A stretch of 34,193 bases of DNA from JACVRW01 sp034664105 (GTDB taxonomy: Bacteria > Actinomycetota > Thermoleophilia > Solirubrobacterales > Thermoleophilaceae): positions 1-34,193 of the forward strand of contig JAXDIH010000125.1 in NCBI GenBank assembly GCA_034664105.1, in the 5' to 3' direction. The notes beneath the pieces are model-generated. The model saw only the letters and a list, made by a program, of their open reading frames with translations, made no database searches and was not told where the DNA came from. A program made the position numbers and the translations under genes. Positions within the stretch are counted from its first letter, which is position 1. Every line of letters starts with the position of its first letter. This document shows, piece after piece, positions 14,853 to 22,058 of this stretch.

Positions 14853-16817
14853 CTATCCGAGCTCCGCCGCGAGGGCGCGCGCGTTCATGTGCGCGAGCGC
14901 CTCGATCGTGACCATCGGGTTCACGCCGGAGGCGGTCGGGAACGCCGACGCGTCGAACACGTAGAGGCCGGGCGTGTCCCAGACCTGGCCGGTCGGATCG
15001 CAGACCGAATCGGCCGGCGAGGCGCCCATGCGGGCGCTGCCCATGATGTGGAAGGACACGAGCTGGGCCTGGCCGGCGCCCCAGCCGCAGGCGTCGGCGT
15101 CGCGCATGAAGGTGTCGAGGTCGCCCTTGACGCCCGGCTCGTAGGCCACCCACTTGGAGTGCGAGGAGTAGATCCGGCGGGCGCCCATCGCCTCGACGAC
15201 CTGGGCGGCGCCGCGCACCCCGCGCCGCATGTGCTGGACGTCGTCGGGCGTGAGCTTGTAGCGCACGATCGGCTGGCCGTCGCGGCCGGTGCGCACCTCG
15301 CCGACGCCGTGGTCGCGCAGCAGCGCGCCGAGCCCGCTGGTGTAGGGCAGCGCCTGCATCAGCTCGGCGTGGTCGCGGCCGCCGCGCCAGGGCGAGAACG
15401 ACAGCAGGATGCTGGGCGGGATGGCCACGTGCTCGTACTTCACACCGTATCCGCGCCCGTCCATGTCCTTGTCCTGGTCCGAGTAGGTCGAGGACAGCAT
15501 CCCCTCCCACGGGCGCACCTGTTCGTCGAACTGGCCCCAGACCACGAGCACCGGGTGCAGGCGCAGGTGCTTGCCGAGCGCCTTCGAGGTGACGCCGGAG
15601 CGCGACAGCAGCACCGGTGTGTGAAGGGAGCCGCACGCGCTGACCACGGCACGCGCCCGCACGGTCACCTGATGCCCGGCGGCCGTGCGCGCCTCGATAC
15701 CGGTCGCCTTGCCGCCCTCGGTCAGCACGCGTTCGGCTGTTGTCTCCACCAGGACGCGCGTGCCGGCGTCGTGGGCGTCCTGGACCCAGGTCTTGAGAGT
15801 CGACTGCTTGGCTCCGAGCTGGCAGCCGTAGTGGCACAGGCGGCAGACCTCCTCGGTGCAGCCGCGGACGTTGCGCTGCATCACCTGCCAGTCCCAGCCC
15901 AGCTTGTCCATGCCCTCGCGGATGCCCTCGTCGCGGCTGCTGGGGAGGCTGTGCTCCGCGTTCACCCCGATGCGCGCCCACACCGCGTCGAGACTGCCGT
16001 CGAAGTCCGCCGAGGCGACCCCGGCGAGGCCGTGCTGCTGGGCCCACTCGCTGCGGACGTTGTCCGGGGTGCGGAAGCAGAACGTGTAGTTCACGAGCGT
16101 CGTGCCGCCCAGCCCCTGTGCGGCGAGCAGCCCGACACTCCCGTCGGCGCTCGCCATGCCGCCGCCGTTCAGGTAGAGGCGGTCGAAGCCGGACAGCTCG
16201 GCGCCGTCGAAGTCGCGCTCGCTGAAGTAGCGACCGGCCTCGACGATCACCACGTCGAGTCCGGCCTGCGCGAGCACGGCCGCCGCGGTGCCCCCGCCGG
16301 CACCCGAGCCGACCACGACCACGTCGCACTCGAGCGTGGTGTCCTCGTCCACTTGCAGGGGGTCGATCGTGCGGGGCGGCGGGTCCCGCGGCGGTCCGAG
16401 CGGACCGGGATACCCGATCGCGTCCCAGGCGGGGTTGTGGGCGCCGTCGTCGCCGCCCTGCCCGTAGTAGGCGAGCAGCGCGCCCTTGCGGAGGGCCTGG
16501 AAGGCGGCGCGCCGCTGGACCACGCGGCTGTCGGCCCAGGAGAGCAGCACCCGCTCGCGGTCCGCTTGGGCGAGCCGCGTGAAGCGCCGCACGCCACCAC
16601 CGGCGATCGCGCACAGCAGTCGGGTGTCCCACAGGCCGAGCAGCTGGGCGACCTGCTTGCGCTCGGCGGCGCGCGGATTGCGCGCCACGATGCCCAGCAG
16701 CGCGTCCGGCACACCCATCTCGGTGGCCGACGGCAGACCGTCCCCGCCCGGAACGAAGGTGTCGCAGATGGCGTCGAGGGCTCCGCGGGCCTTGGCGGAC
16801 AGTGCGACGCTGCTCAT
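14853..16817 (-). CDS. GMC-family oxidoreductase (long-chain alcohol oxidase/dehydrogenase-like)
   Basis: This FAD enzyme oxidises alcohols. The 654-residue chain has an N-terminal helical domain (about 5-118, with ALDAICDTFVPGGDGLPSA) like gluconate 2-dehydrogenase subunit 3, as in fused fatty-alcohol oxidases. The FAD-binding GSGAGGG motif is at 170-176. The C-terminal GMC signature FDASAFPTASGVNPMVTIEA follows HIMGSARMG. A four-Cys cluster (C320, C325, C328, C332) precedes GAKQSTLKTW and could bind metal or form disulfides. No Tat or Sec signal is visible, suggesting a cytosolic enzyme. The start is the ATG at 16817, overlapping the stop of the DUF559 gene (ATGA). The open frame further upstream runs antisense-free through that gene and is rejected. 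The substrate is unknown. Confidence 0.9.
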   Translation of the reverse strand: MSSVALSAKARGALDAICDTFVPGGDGLPSATEMGVPDALLGIVARNPRAAERKQVAQLLGLWDTRLLCAIAGGGVRRFTRLAQADRERVLLSWADSRVVQRRAAFQALRKGALLAYYGQGGDDGAHNPAWDAIGYPGPLGPPRDPPPRTIDPLQVDEDTTLECDVVVVGSGAGGGTAAAVLAQAGLDVVIVEAGRYFSERDFDGAELSGFDRLYLNGGGMASADGSVGLLAAQGLGGTTLVNYTFCFRTPDNVRSEWAQQHGLAGVASADFDGSLDAVWARIGVNAEHSLPSSRDEGIREGMDKLGWDWQVMQRNVRGCTEEVCRLCHYGCQLGAKQSTLKTWVQDAHDAGTRVLVETTAERVLTEGGKATGIEARTAAGHQVTVRARAVVSACGSLHTPVLLSRSGVTSKALGKHLRLHPVLVVWGQFDEQVRPWEGMLSSTYSDQDKDMDGRGYGVKYEHVAIPPSILLSFSPWRGGRDHAELMQALPYTSGLGALLRDHGVGEVRTGRDGQPIVRYKLTPDDVQHMRRGVRGAAQVVEAMGARRIYSSHSKWVAYEPGVKGDLDTFMRDADACGWGAGQAQLVSFHIMGSARMGASPADSVCDPTGQVWDTPGLYVFDASAFPTASGVNPMVTIEALAHMNARALAAELG

Positions 16818-17779
16818 GGGCGCACGCTCGGCGACCGGACGTCCGCTGTCAAGGCCCGCTGCGCCCGGATCGCCCTCAGCTCGGCGACCAGCTCCAGCGC
16901 GCCGTCGGTCAGGTCCAGCCACGGCACGCGGGCGACCTGGATTCCGAGCGCCGCCAGCCCGCGGTCGCGACGCCGATCCTCGTGGAAGGCGCGCCGGGTC
17001 CGGTGAAACGCCCCGCCGTCGACCTCGATCGCGAGCCGCACGTCCGGCCAGTAGAAATCGAGCTCGTAGCCGGCCACGGCGATCCGCTGCGGCGTTGGTA
17101 GACCGTGGTGCTTGCACAGGCGCAGAAGAAGGCGCTCCGCTTCGGTTGTGGTGTAGCCGGGTGGTTCGGTGTAGCGGGCAAGCACGCGTCTGAGGCGGTG
17201 GCGGCCGGTGCGGCCGGCGACGCGGCTCAGGGTCTGTTCGATCGCCATCAAATCGAATCGCCTCTGGACCTCCGCCTCGTTTACAGCAGCGGTCAGGTGG
17301 CGTTCGCTGAGTACGTCGGCGAGATCCACGAGCGTGCGGGCGACGCTGGTGACCGGAATCCCGTCTTCCGTCGCGCGATCGTCCGCGTGGATAAGGCGCG
17401 TCCGGTGAACCCGGATGCCCGGCTTCGGCTTGCAGCCGCGCGGGGCGGTGACCTCGACCGGCCCTCCTCCACGCAGCAGGCCCAGCCGACGCCCGGCCGC
17501 GCGGTGACTCAGCAGCGCCTGGGGCCCGCACGCAAAGACGGCGGCCAGGTCACGGGAAGCCGACGTGAGCGCCCAATGGCCGACGGCGTAGACGCCGGGG
17601 TGGAGGCGATGGAGGCGGTGGGCCTGGACTCGCCAACGAATCGCCTCCCGATTGAGGCCGAGTGCCGACAATTGCGCGCGAGACACGACGCCGTGCTGCC
17701 GGCTGCCAAGCGCGGCCAGCGCCGCCTCGACCGAGGGTGGGCCCTCAGGTGGGGGGTATGTCTGACGTTCGGGGCCCAC
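16814..17779 (-). CDS. AbiEi-type N-terminal domain plus DUF559 (PD-(D/E)xK-like) protein
   Basis: The 321-residue protein has two parts. Residues about 15-120 resemble the AbiEi antitoxin winged-helix family (ALGSRQHGVVSRAQLSALGL, then the conserved HPGVYAVGH). Residues about 205-315 form a DUF559/Vsr-like endonuclease fold, with candidate active-site acids E213 or E215, D241, E252 and D254 in YELDFYWPDVRLAIEVDG and a downstream basic HEDRRRDRGL segment. Such proteins are abundant as paralogues in this class of Actinobacteria and their function is not established. No adjacent AbiEii toxin is present. The GTG start at 17779 is tentative. Its stop overlaps the start of the GMC oxidoreductase, implying translational coupling. 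Confidence 0.8.
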   Translation of the reverse strand: MGPERQTYPPPEGPPSVEAALAALGSRQHGVVSRAQLSALGLNREAIRWRVQAHRLHRLHPGVYAVGHWALTSASRDLAAVFACGPQALLSHRAAGRRLGLLRGGGPVEVTAPRGCKPKPGIRVHRTRLIHADDRATEDGIPVTSVARTLVDLADVLSERHLTAAVNEAEVQRRFDLMAIEQTLSRVAGRTGRHRLRRVLARYTEPPGYTTTEAERLLLRLCKHHGLPTPQRIAVAGYELDFYWPDVRLAIEVDGGAFHRTRRAFHEDRRRDRGLAALGIQVARVPWLDLTDGALELVAELRAIRAQRALTADVRSPSVRP

Positions 17780-17865
17780 ACCCCCATGGTTGCCGTCGTT
17801 TCGCGACGGGTGGGTGACCTACGTAACGAGTGTGTGACAAGCGCGCGGGCGCGGCCCGGAGCCCA

Positions 17866-17917
17866 GGGGCGGCGGGGCCCCGGGGGGCCGGGGCGGCCGG
17901 GCCGGGGCGGCGGGGGG
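17866..17917 (+). other. G-quadruplex-prone G-run cluster
   Basis: Seven runs of three or more G occur within 52 nt (17866-17869, 17874-17877, 17882-17887, 17890-17893, 17899-17901, 17904-17907, 17912-17917), in the 171-bp gap between the hydrolase stop and the DUF559 start. The stretch is more extreme than the local GC content and could equally fold into GC hairpins. Confidence 0.45.
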
Positions 17918-17950
17918 CGCCGCGCGGTCCCGGAGGGCCGGGCCGCCCGT

Positions 17951-18745
17951 TCACACCTCGAACGTCGCCCCCTCGCTCGCCACCTCGACCGGGCCTCCGA
18001 AGGCCTCTTCGGCCTCGGCGCGTGCCCAGTCGGCGTCGAGCTCGTCCGAGATGTGCACGAGCAGCAGACGCTTGGCGCCCGCGGCCCGGGCGTGCTGGCC
18101 GGCCTCGGCGGGCGTCAGGTGGCCGCGTTCGCCCGTGCGCTCCGGGCGCGGCAGCGTGGCCTCGATCAGGATCAGGTCGGAGCCGGCCGCGAAGCGGGTG
18201 AGCGCTTCGGTCGGGCGCGAGTCGGCCCCGTAGACGATCTCGCCCGAGCCGTTCTCGGAGCTGATCCGCATGGCGAACGTCTCCGTGTAGTGCGGCACCG
18301 GCTGGAACGTGATCCGCACCGGCCCGATCGACAGCTCGCTCGAGGCCTCGTACTCGGTCAGGTCGAAGGCGTTCTCGATCAAGTCGTTGTTGCCCCAGCA
18401 GCCCACGACCTTGCGGAACGTCTCGCGCGCTCCGGGCGGGCCGTGCAGCTCGGGGCGAGCGGGGCTGTCCGTGCCGGGCCAGCGGTCCACCGGCACCGGC
18501 TGCTGACGGGGCGCGTAGGTGAGCGCGTACGAGTAGGGGACGAGGTCGAGGAAGTGGTCGGCGTGGAGGTGCGAGATCACCACGGCATTCACGTCGACGT
18601 AGTCGATGTGCTCGCGCAGCTTGCCGAACACGCCGTTGCCGCAGTCGAGCAGCACCGCTGTTCCATCCTCCTCGAGCAGATACCCGGAACACGCCCCTCC
18701 GGCGTCCTGCCAGGAGGGCGACTTGCCCAGGACCGTCAGTCGCAT
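17951..18745 (-). CDS. Metallo-beta-lactamase-fold hydrolase (RNase Z/AtsA-like)
   Basis: The 264-residue hydrolase shows the binuclear-metal motif HLHADH (H59, H61, D63, H64), a further H152 and D175, and a C-terminal LLLVHISD. The N-terminal RLTVLGKSPSW and LLDCGNGVFGKL segments match the MBL branch containing tRNase Z, arylsulfatase AtsA and cyclic-nucleotide phosphodiesterases. It lacks an obvious tRNase Z exosite arm, so phosphodiesterase or sulfatase activity is as likely. No signal peptide is present. The start ATG is 6 nt after TAAAGT, a clear leaderless arrangement. Confidence 0.85.
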   Translation of the reverse strand: MRLTVLGKSPSWQDAGGACSGYLLEEDGTAVLLDCGNGVFGKLREHIDYVDVNAVVISHLHADHFLDLVPYSYALTYAPRQQPVPVDRWPGTDSPARPELHGPPGARETFRKVVGCWGNNDLIENAFDLTEYEASSELSIGPVRITFQPVPHYTETFAMRISSENGSGEIVYGADSRPTEALTRFAAGSDLILIEATLPRPERTGERGHLTPAEAGQHARAAGAKRLLLVHISDELDADWARAEAEEAFGGPVEVASEGATFEV

Positions 18746-18751
18746 ATCGCG

Positions 18752-18757
18752 ACTTTA
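18752..18757 (-). promoter_or_regulatory. -10 element of the MBL-fold hydrolase gene
   Basis: TAAAGT on the minus strand ends 6 nt before the ATG at 18745, placing the transcription start at or beside the start codon. Confidence 0.5.
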
Positions 18758-18811
18758 ACCGGCTTTGGAGCTGGGCCAGCGGGTCTGGCGCGAACCCTCA
18801 GTCGCGAGCGC

Positions 18812-19006
18812 TCAGCCGTTCGGCTGCGGAAAGGCGTAGGCCGCCGTCGTGCGCTCGGCTCGGAAGACGAAGGCCAGCTGGCGCTCGGGGGCCAGGCCGC
18901 GCTCGGCCCTGCGGAACGTCGTGCAGGGCTTGTCGAGGTTGAGCGCGCAGAGCATGTTCTGGCGGAAGTAGCAATCGTCGCAGCGGGCAGGCTTCGTCTT
19001 CGGCAT
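18812..19006 (-). CDS. Small Cys-rich protein (CxxC-x6-C-x7-C), unknown function
   Basis: The 64-residue protein starts at the ATG at 19006 (MPKTKPARCDDC). Four Cys at 9, 12, 19 and 27 (in CDDCYFRQNMLC and the following KPCTTFR) could hold a zinc or iron-sulfur site. Spacing differs from WhiB proteins, which use a different four-Cys pattern and an extra WxxR-like motif. The C-terminal half is a charged, strand-prone segment ending AYAFPQPNG. Codon third positions fit coding. It sits 66 bp upstream of the MBL hydrolase on the same strand. No function can be assigned. Confidence 0.65.
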   Translation of the reverse strand: MPKTKPARCDDCYFRQNMLCALNLDKPCTTFRRAERGLAPERQLAFVFRAERTTAAYAFPQPNG

Positions 19007-19099
19007 CGCCCGCCATCCAACAGCAGTGGCCCCGCCACCACCAGCCCCGACTTCGCAAATCGGACGTTTTTCCTTTTGCTGCAATTTCCAGGGTCGAAT

Positions 19100-19129
19100 C
19101 TCGAGCGCCCGCTCAGAGCGGGTTTTCGA
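19100..19129. terminator. Hairpin with T-run in the 19007-19281 gap
   Basis: CCCGCT-CAG-AGCGGG (19108-19122) is followed on the plus strand by TTTT (19123-19126). Outer CTCGA and TCGAG can extend the stem. No plus-strand gene ends here, so its purpose is unclear: it might end an unannotated short transcript or block antisense transcription. Confidence 0.4.
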
Positions 19130-19160
19130 GGGGGGGCGAGCGGGAACACTGAGCCGCTCG

Positions 19161-19214
19161 CGCGAGGCGCGAGGCGCGAGGCGCGAGGCGCGAGGCGCGA
19201 GGCGAGGCGCGAGG
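19161..19214. repeat. 7-bp tandem repeat (CGCGAGG)
   Basis: Six perfect copies of CGCGAGG (19161-19202) are followed by a 5-bp truncated copy and one more full copy. They lie in non-coding DNA 67-120 bp upstream of the SDR gene. The length is not in codon phase, so this is a slippage-prone microsatellite. Confidence 0.9.
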
Positions 19215-19281
19215 CGCGGGCAGCGGCCAGCGGGCAGCGGGCACGCGGCTCGGTCGATCGGAAAGGATGCAGGGGGAAGCC

Positions 19282-20211
19282 ATGGAGCTGGTCACCGGAG
19301 CCACCGGGTACGTCGGCGCGAGGCTGTTGCGCCGCCTGGCCGGCGAGGGCCGGAGCCTGCGCGCGCTGGCCCGCACGCCCGAGCGGCTGGAGCCGCTCGT
19401 CGGCGTGGAGCGCGCTCGCGGCGACCTGGTGACCGGCGCCGGCCTGGCGGAGGCCCTCGAGGGCTGCACGACCGCCTACTACCTCGTCCACTCGATGGAG
19501 GCGGCCTCGGGCAACGGCCACCCCTTCGGCGAGCGCGACCGCACCGCGGCTGAGCGCTTCGCCGAGGCCGCGGCCGCCGCCGGCGTCGAGCGCATCGTGT
19601 ATCTCGGGGGCATCGAGCCCGATCCAGGCGAAGCCCCGCTGTCCGACCACCTGCGCTCCCGCCTGGAAGTCGAGCGCATCCTGCTCGACGCCGTCCCCGG
19701 CTCCACGGCGCTGCGCGCCTCGATCGTCGTCGGCGCCGGCTCGTCGTCCTTTCGCATCCTGGTCCGCCTCGTCGAGCGGCTGCGCGTGCTGCCGCTGCCA
19801 GCCTGGCGCGCCAACCGCACCCAGCCGATCGCCGAGCGCGACGTGATCGAGTACCTCGCCCGCACGCCCTCCGTGCCGGCCGCCGCGGGCCGCTCGCTCG
19901 ACGTCGCCGGCCCCGACGTGGTGACGTACGGCGCCATGATCGAGAGGATCGCCGACGCAATGGGGGTCGCGCGCGTGCCGCTGGGCCTCCGCGCCTCGCT
20001 GACCCCACCCGCCGCCGCCGTGGTGGCGGCGGTCACCGGTCAGCCGCTCGAGCTGGTGCGGCCGCTGATGGAGAGCCTCGAGTCCGACCTGCTGCCGCGC
20101 GACGCCGGCGAGGCCCCGCGCCTCTACGGGATCCGACCGCTGGGCTTCGACCGGGCGGTGGAGAAGGCGCTGCGCGAGTGGGAGTCGCTCGAGCCGCTGG
20201 GGGCACGGTGA
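19282..20211 (+). CDS. Atypical short-chain dehydrogenase / NAD(P)H-binding epimerase-like protein
   Basis: The 309-residue protein has the N-terminal Rossmann motif TGATGYVG (5-12) and the family segment TTAYYLVHSMEA, then a C-terminal region (LGLRASLTPPAAAVVAAVTGQPLELVRPLMESL) found in the NmrA-like/atypical SDR group. The active-site Tyr-Lys pair of classical SDRs is not obvious, so it may be a redox sensor or a reductase of unknown substrate. The ATG at 19282 is preferred over the ATG at 19267 because AGGGGGAAG sits at ribosome-binding distance and the Rossmann strand begins immediately. The stop overlaps the next start (GTGA). Confidence 0.85.
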   Translation: MELVTGATGYVGARLLRRLAGEGRSLRALARTPERLEPLVGVERARGDLVTGAGLAEALEGCTTAYYLVHSMEAASGNGHPFGERDRTAAERFAEAAAAAGVERIVYLGGIEPDPGEAPLSDHLRSRLEVERILLDAVPGSTALRASIVVGAGSSSFRILVRLVERLRVLPLPAWRANRTQPIAERDVIEYLARTPSVPAAAGRSLDVAGPDVVTYGAMIERIADAMGVARVPLGLRASLTPPAAAVVAAVTGQPLELVRPLMESLESDLLPRDAGEAPRLYGIRPLGFDRAVEKALREWESLEPLGAR

Positions 20212-20642
20212 AGGTCCAGCGCAGCACCCATATCGCGGCCCCGCCGCAGGCCGTCTACGACGTGGTGATGGATCCGAACCGCTTGGAGGATTGGGTGACC
20301 GTCCACCATCACCTCGAGGGCTCCCCCAGGTCCCCGCTCGAGAAGGGCTCGACTCTGACCCAGTGCCTCAAGCTGGCCGGCAAGAAGTTCAAGGTGCACT
20401 GGAGGGTCGTGCAGAACGACCCCTGTGAGCACGTGGTGTGGGAAGGCCGCGGGCCGGTCGCCTCGCACGCCCGGGTGGAGTACCGCTTCGACGCCAACGA
20501 CGGCGGCACGGATTTTTCCTACGTCAACGAGTACGACCTGCCCGGCGGCCCGCTCGGTCGGGTGGCGGGGCGCGCCGTCTCACGCGTTACCCAAAAGGAG
20601 CTGGACGGTTCCTTGCAACGCCTAAAACAGTTAGTAGAGTGA
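20208..20642 (+). CDS. SRPBCC (START/polyketide-cyclase-like) family protein
   Basis: The 144-residue ligand-binding helix-grip protein opens VKVQRSTHIAAPPQAVYDVVMDPNRLEDW, the standard first strand and helix of SRPBCC proteins. The hydrophobic pocket strands and the C-terminal long helix (LDGSLQRLKQLVE) follow. It probably binds a hydrophobic ligand; no enzymatic residues are assignable. It is coupled to the SDR by a 4-bp GTGA overlap. Its last six sense codons (CTA AAA CAG TTA GTA GAG) are AT-rich and use rare codons, because that DNA doubles as promoter and operator of the next gene. Confidence 0.85.
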   Translation: MKVQRSTHIAAPPQAVYDVVMDPNRLEDWVTVHHHLEGSPRSPLEKGSTLTQCLKLAGKKFKVHWRVVQNDPCEHVVWEGRGPVASHARVEYRFDANDGGTDFSYVNEYDLPGGPLGRVAGRAVSRVTQKELDGSLQRLKQLVE

Positions 20643-20648
20643 ACTGTT
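20626..20648 (+). promoter_or_regulatory. Operator-like dyad around the -10 of the AT-hook/wHTH gene
   Basis: AACAGTT-N9-AACTGTT is a perfect 7-bp inverted repeat. Its 9-bp spacer holds the -10 TAGAGT (20635-20640), which is 9 nt before the ATG at 20650. The left arm lies inside the SRPBCC coding region. The geometry copies a CIRCE-type repressor site, and autoregulation by the downstream protein is the simplest reading. Confidence 0.65.
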
Positions 20649-20649
20649 A

Positions 20650-21021
20650 ATGGCTGACTTTCTGGATGAGAAACGCAAGGAAATAGACGCACGGTTGCGC
20701 GAGCTCCGTCCACTGGTGGATGAGTTCAACAGACTTGAAAAGGCTGCAGCCGCGCTCGCGGGAGTGGGTGGCACGCAGGCCACCGCCACACGCACGCGCC
20801 GCTCGAACGGCGCAGGAGGGCGCGCCCGGCGCGGCCGCCCGCGTGGAAGCGGCAACCGCGCCAAGCAGGCGCTCGAGCTGGTGCGCGCGCGTCCCGGCAT
20901 CACCATCTCCGAGCTCGCAGACGCGATGGGCATCAAGGCGAACTACCTATATCGCGTCATGCCGACCCTCCAAAAGGAGGGTCAGGTGAAGAAGCGCGAC
21001 AAGGGCTGGCACCCCGCCTGA
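20650..21021 (+). CDS. AT-hook plus winged-helix DNA-binding protein
   Basis: The 123-residue protein has three parts. An N-terminal charged heptad-like coiled coil covers about 3-37 (FLDEKRKEIDARLRELRPLVDEFNRLEK split by charge). A flexible Thr/Arg/Gly linker follows and contains an AT-hook core RRGRPRG (60-66). A C-terminal winged helix covers about 70-122 (QALELVRARPGITISELADAMG, then NYLYRVMPTLQKEGQVKKRDKGWHP). It should dimerise and contact both DNA grooves. It may be a local repressor or a nucleoid-associated protein; I cannot tell which. Its own promoter carries an AT-rich dyad, a fitting target for an AT-hook. It is followed by a strong hairpin. Confidence 0.8.
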   Translation: MADFLDEKRKEIDARLRELRPLVDEFNRLEKAAAALAGVGGTQATATRTRRSNGAGGRARRGRPRGSGNRAKQALELVRARPGITISELADAMGIKANYLYRVMPTLQKEGQVKKRDKGWHPA

Positions 21022-21027
21022 CGGCAG

Positions 21028-21047
21028 CCGGGGGCTCGCGCCCCCGG
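21028..21047. terminator. Hairpin between convergent AT-hook and mdh genes
   Basis: CCGGGGGC-TCGC-GCCCCCGG is a perfect 8-bp stem with a tetraloop, 6 bp after the stop at 21021 and 36 bp before the convergent mdh stop. It lacks a T-run but could serve both directions. Confidence 0.55.
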
Positions 21048-21083
21048 TGCCCCGTGGAGCGTCGGCCGGCTGCCGGCACCCGC

Positions 21084-22058
21084 CTAGGGCACTAGTCCGA
21101 GCTCCCGCACAGCGTCGCGCTCCTCTTTGAGCTCCGCCACCGTGCGGTCGATCTTGCCGCGCGCGAAGTCGCCCACCTCGAGGCCCTGTTGGACCTCGTA
21201 GGACCCGCCGCTGACCCGCACCGGGAAGCTGGAGACGATTCCCTCCTCCACGCCGTACGACCCATCGGAGTGAATCGCCATCGAGCGCAAGCCGTCGGCC
21301 CCGAGCACCCAATCGTGCACGTGGTCGATGGCGGCGTTGGCGGCACTCGCCGCCGACGACGCGCCGCGCGCCTCGATGATCTCGGCGCCGCGCTTGCCCA
21401 CCCGCGGGATGTACTCGTTCTCGTACCAGTCCATGTCGACCTGGTCGACCGCGCGCTCACCGTTCACCTTGGCGTTGAACAGGTCGGGGAACATCGTGGG
21501 TGAATGGTTGCCCCACACCACGAGGTCCTGCACGTCATCCACGCCAACGCCGAGCTTTTCGGCAAGCTGAGCCACCGCACGGTTCTCGTCCAGGCGCGTC
21601 ATCGCCGTGAAGCGCTCTGACGGGATGTCGGGCGCGTTGCTCAAGGCGATCAGCGCGTTCGTGTTGGCCGGGTTGCCCACCACCAGCACACGCACGTCGT
21701 CGGCGGCGCCGGCGTTGAGCGCCTCGCCCTGCGGCTTGAAGATCTGCCCGTTGGCCTCGAGCAGGTCGGCTCGCTCCATGCCCTTCGTGCGCGGTCGCGC
21801 ACCCACGAGCAGCGCGACGTTCACGCCGTCGAACGCCTTCACCGGGTCGTCGTAGATCTCTGTCGAGGCCAGCAGCGGGAACGCGCAGTCCTGCAGCTCC
21901 AGCGCGGTCCCCTCGGCGGCCTTGACCGCGTCGGGGATCTCGAGCAGGCGCAGGTTGATCTGCTCGTCCGGCCCCAGCAGCTGGCCGCTGGCAATTCGAA
22001 ACAGCAGCGCGTAGCCGATCTGGCCGGCCGCGCCGGTTACGGTGACGGTTGTAGGCAT
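21084..22058 (-). CDS. mdh: Malate dehydrogenase (NAD-dependent, cytosolic-type)
   Basis: This TCA-cycle enzyme interconverts malate and oxaloacetate. The 324-residue protein has the NAD-binding TGAAGQIGYALLFRIA, the substrate-loop arginines in LVGARPRTKGMERADLL, VVGNPANTNALIA, and the catalytic His in WGNHSPTMFPDL. It belongs to the MDH type with a GNHS active site, as in eukaryotic cytosolic and many actinobacterial enzymes. The ATG overlaps the icd stop by one base (TGATG), with GAGGAG inside the icd end as ribosome-binding site. It is thus coexpressed with isocitrate dehydrogenase. Confidence 0.96.
   Translation of the reverse strand: MPTTVTVTGAAGQIGYALLFRIASGQLLGPDEQINLRLLEIPDAVKAAEGTALELQDCAFPLLASTEIYDDPVKAFDGVNVALLVGARPRTKGMERADLLEANGQIFKPQGEALNAGAADDVRVLVVGNPANTNALIALSNAPDIPSERFTAMTRLDENRAVAQLAEKLGVGVDDVQDLVVWGNHSPTMFPDLFNAKVNGERAVDQVDMDWYENEYIPRVGKRGAEIIEARGASSAASAANAAIDHVHDWVLGADGLRSMAIHSDGSYGVEEGIVSSFPVRVSGGSYEVQQGLEVGDFARGKIDRTVAELKEERDAVRELGLVP

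Noticed and set aside
16818..17531. Upstream extension of the GMC oxidoreductase frame to 892 residues
   Set aside because: It overlaps the DUF559 gene in another frame. Its product is low-complexity, and the ATG at 16817 gives a normal N-terminal domain.
16814..17779. AbiE toxin-antitoxin pair
   Set aside because: Only the AbiEi-like N-terminal domain is present. No AbiEii nucleotidyltransferase is adjacent, and the downstream gene is a GMC oxidoreductase.
18812..19006. WhiB-family iron-sulfur regulator
   Set aside because: Cys spacing and the missing WhiB sequence motifs do not match.
19085..19110. GGGTCGAATCTC resembling a tRNA T-arm
   Set aside because: The invariant TTC is not complete (only one T before CGAAT), the flanking bases do not pair and no acceptor or anticodon arm can be drawn.
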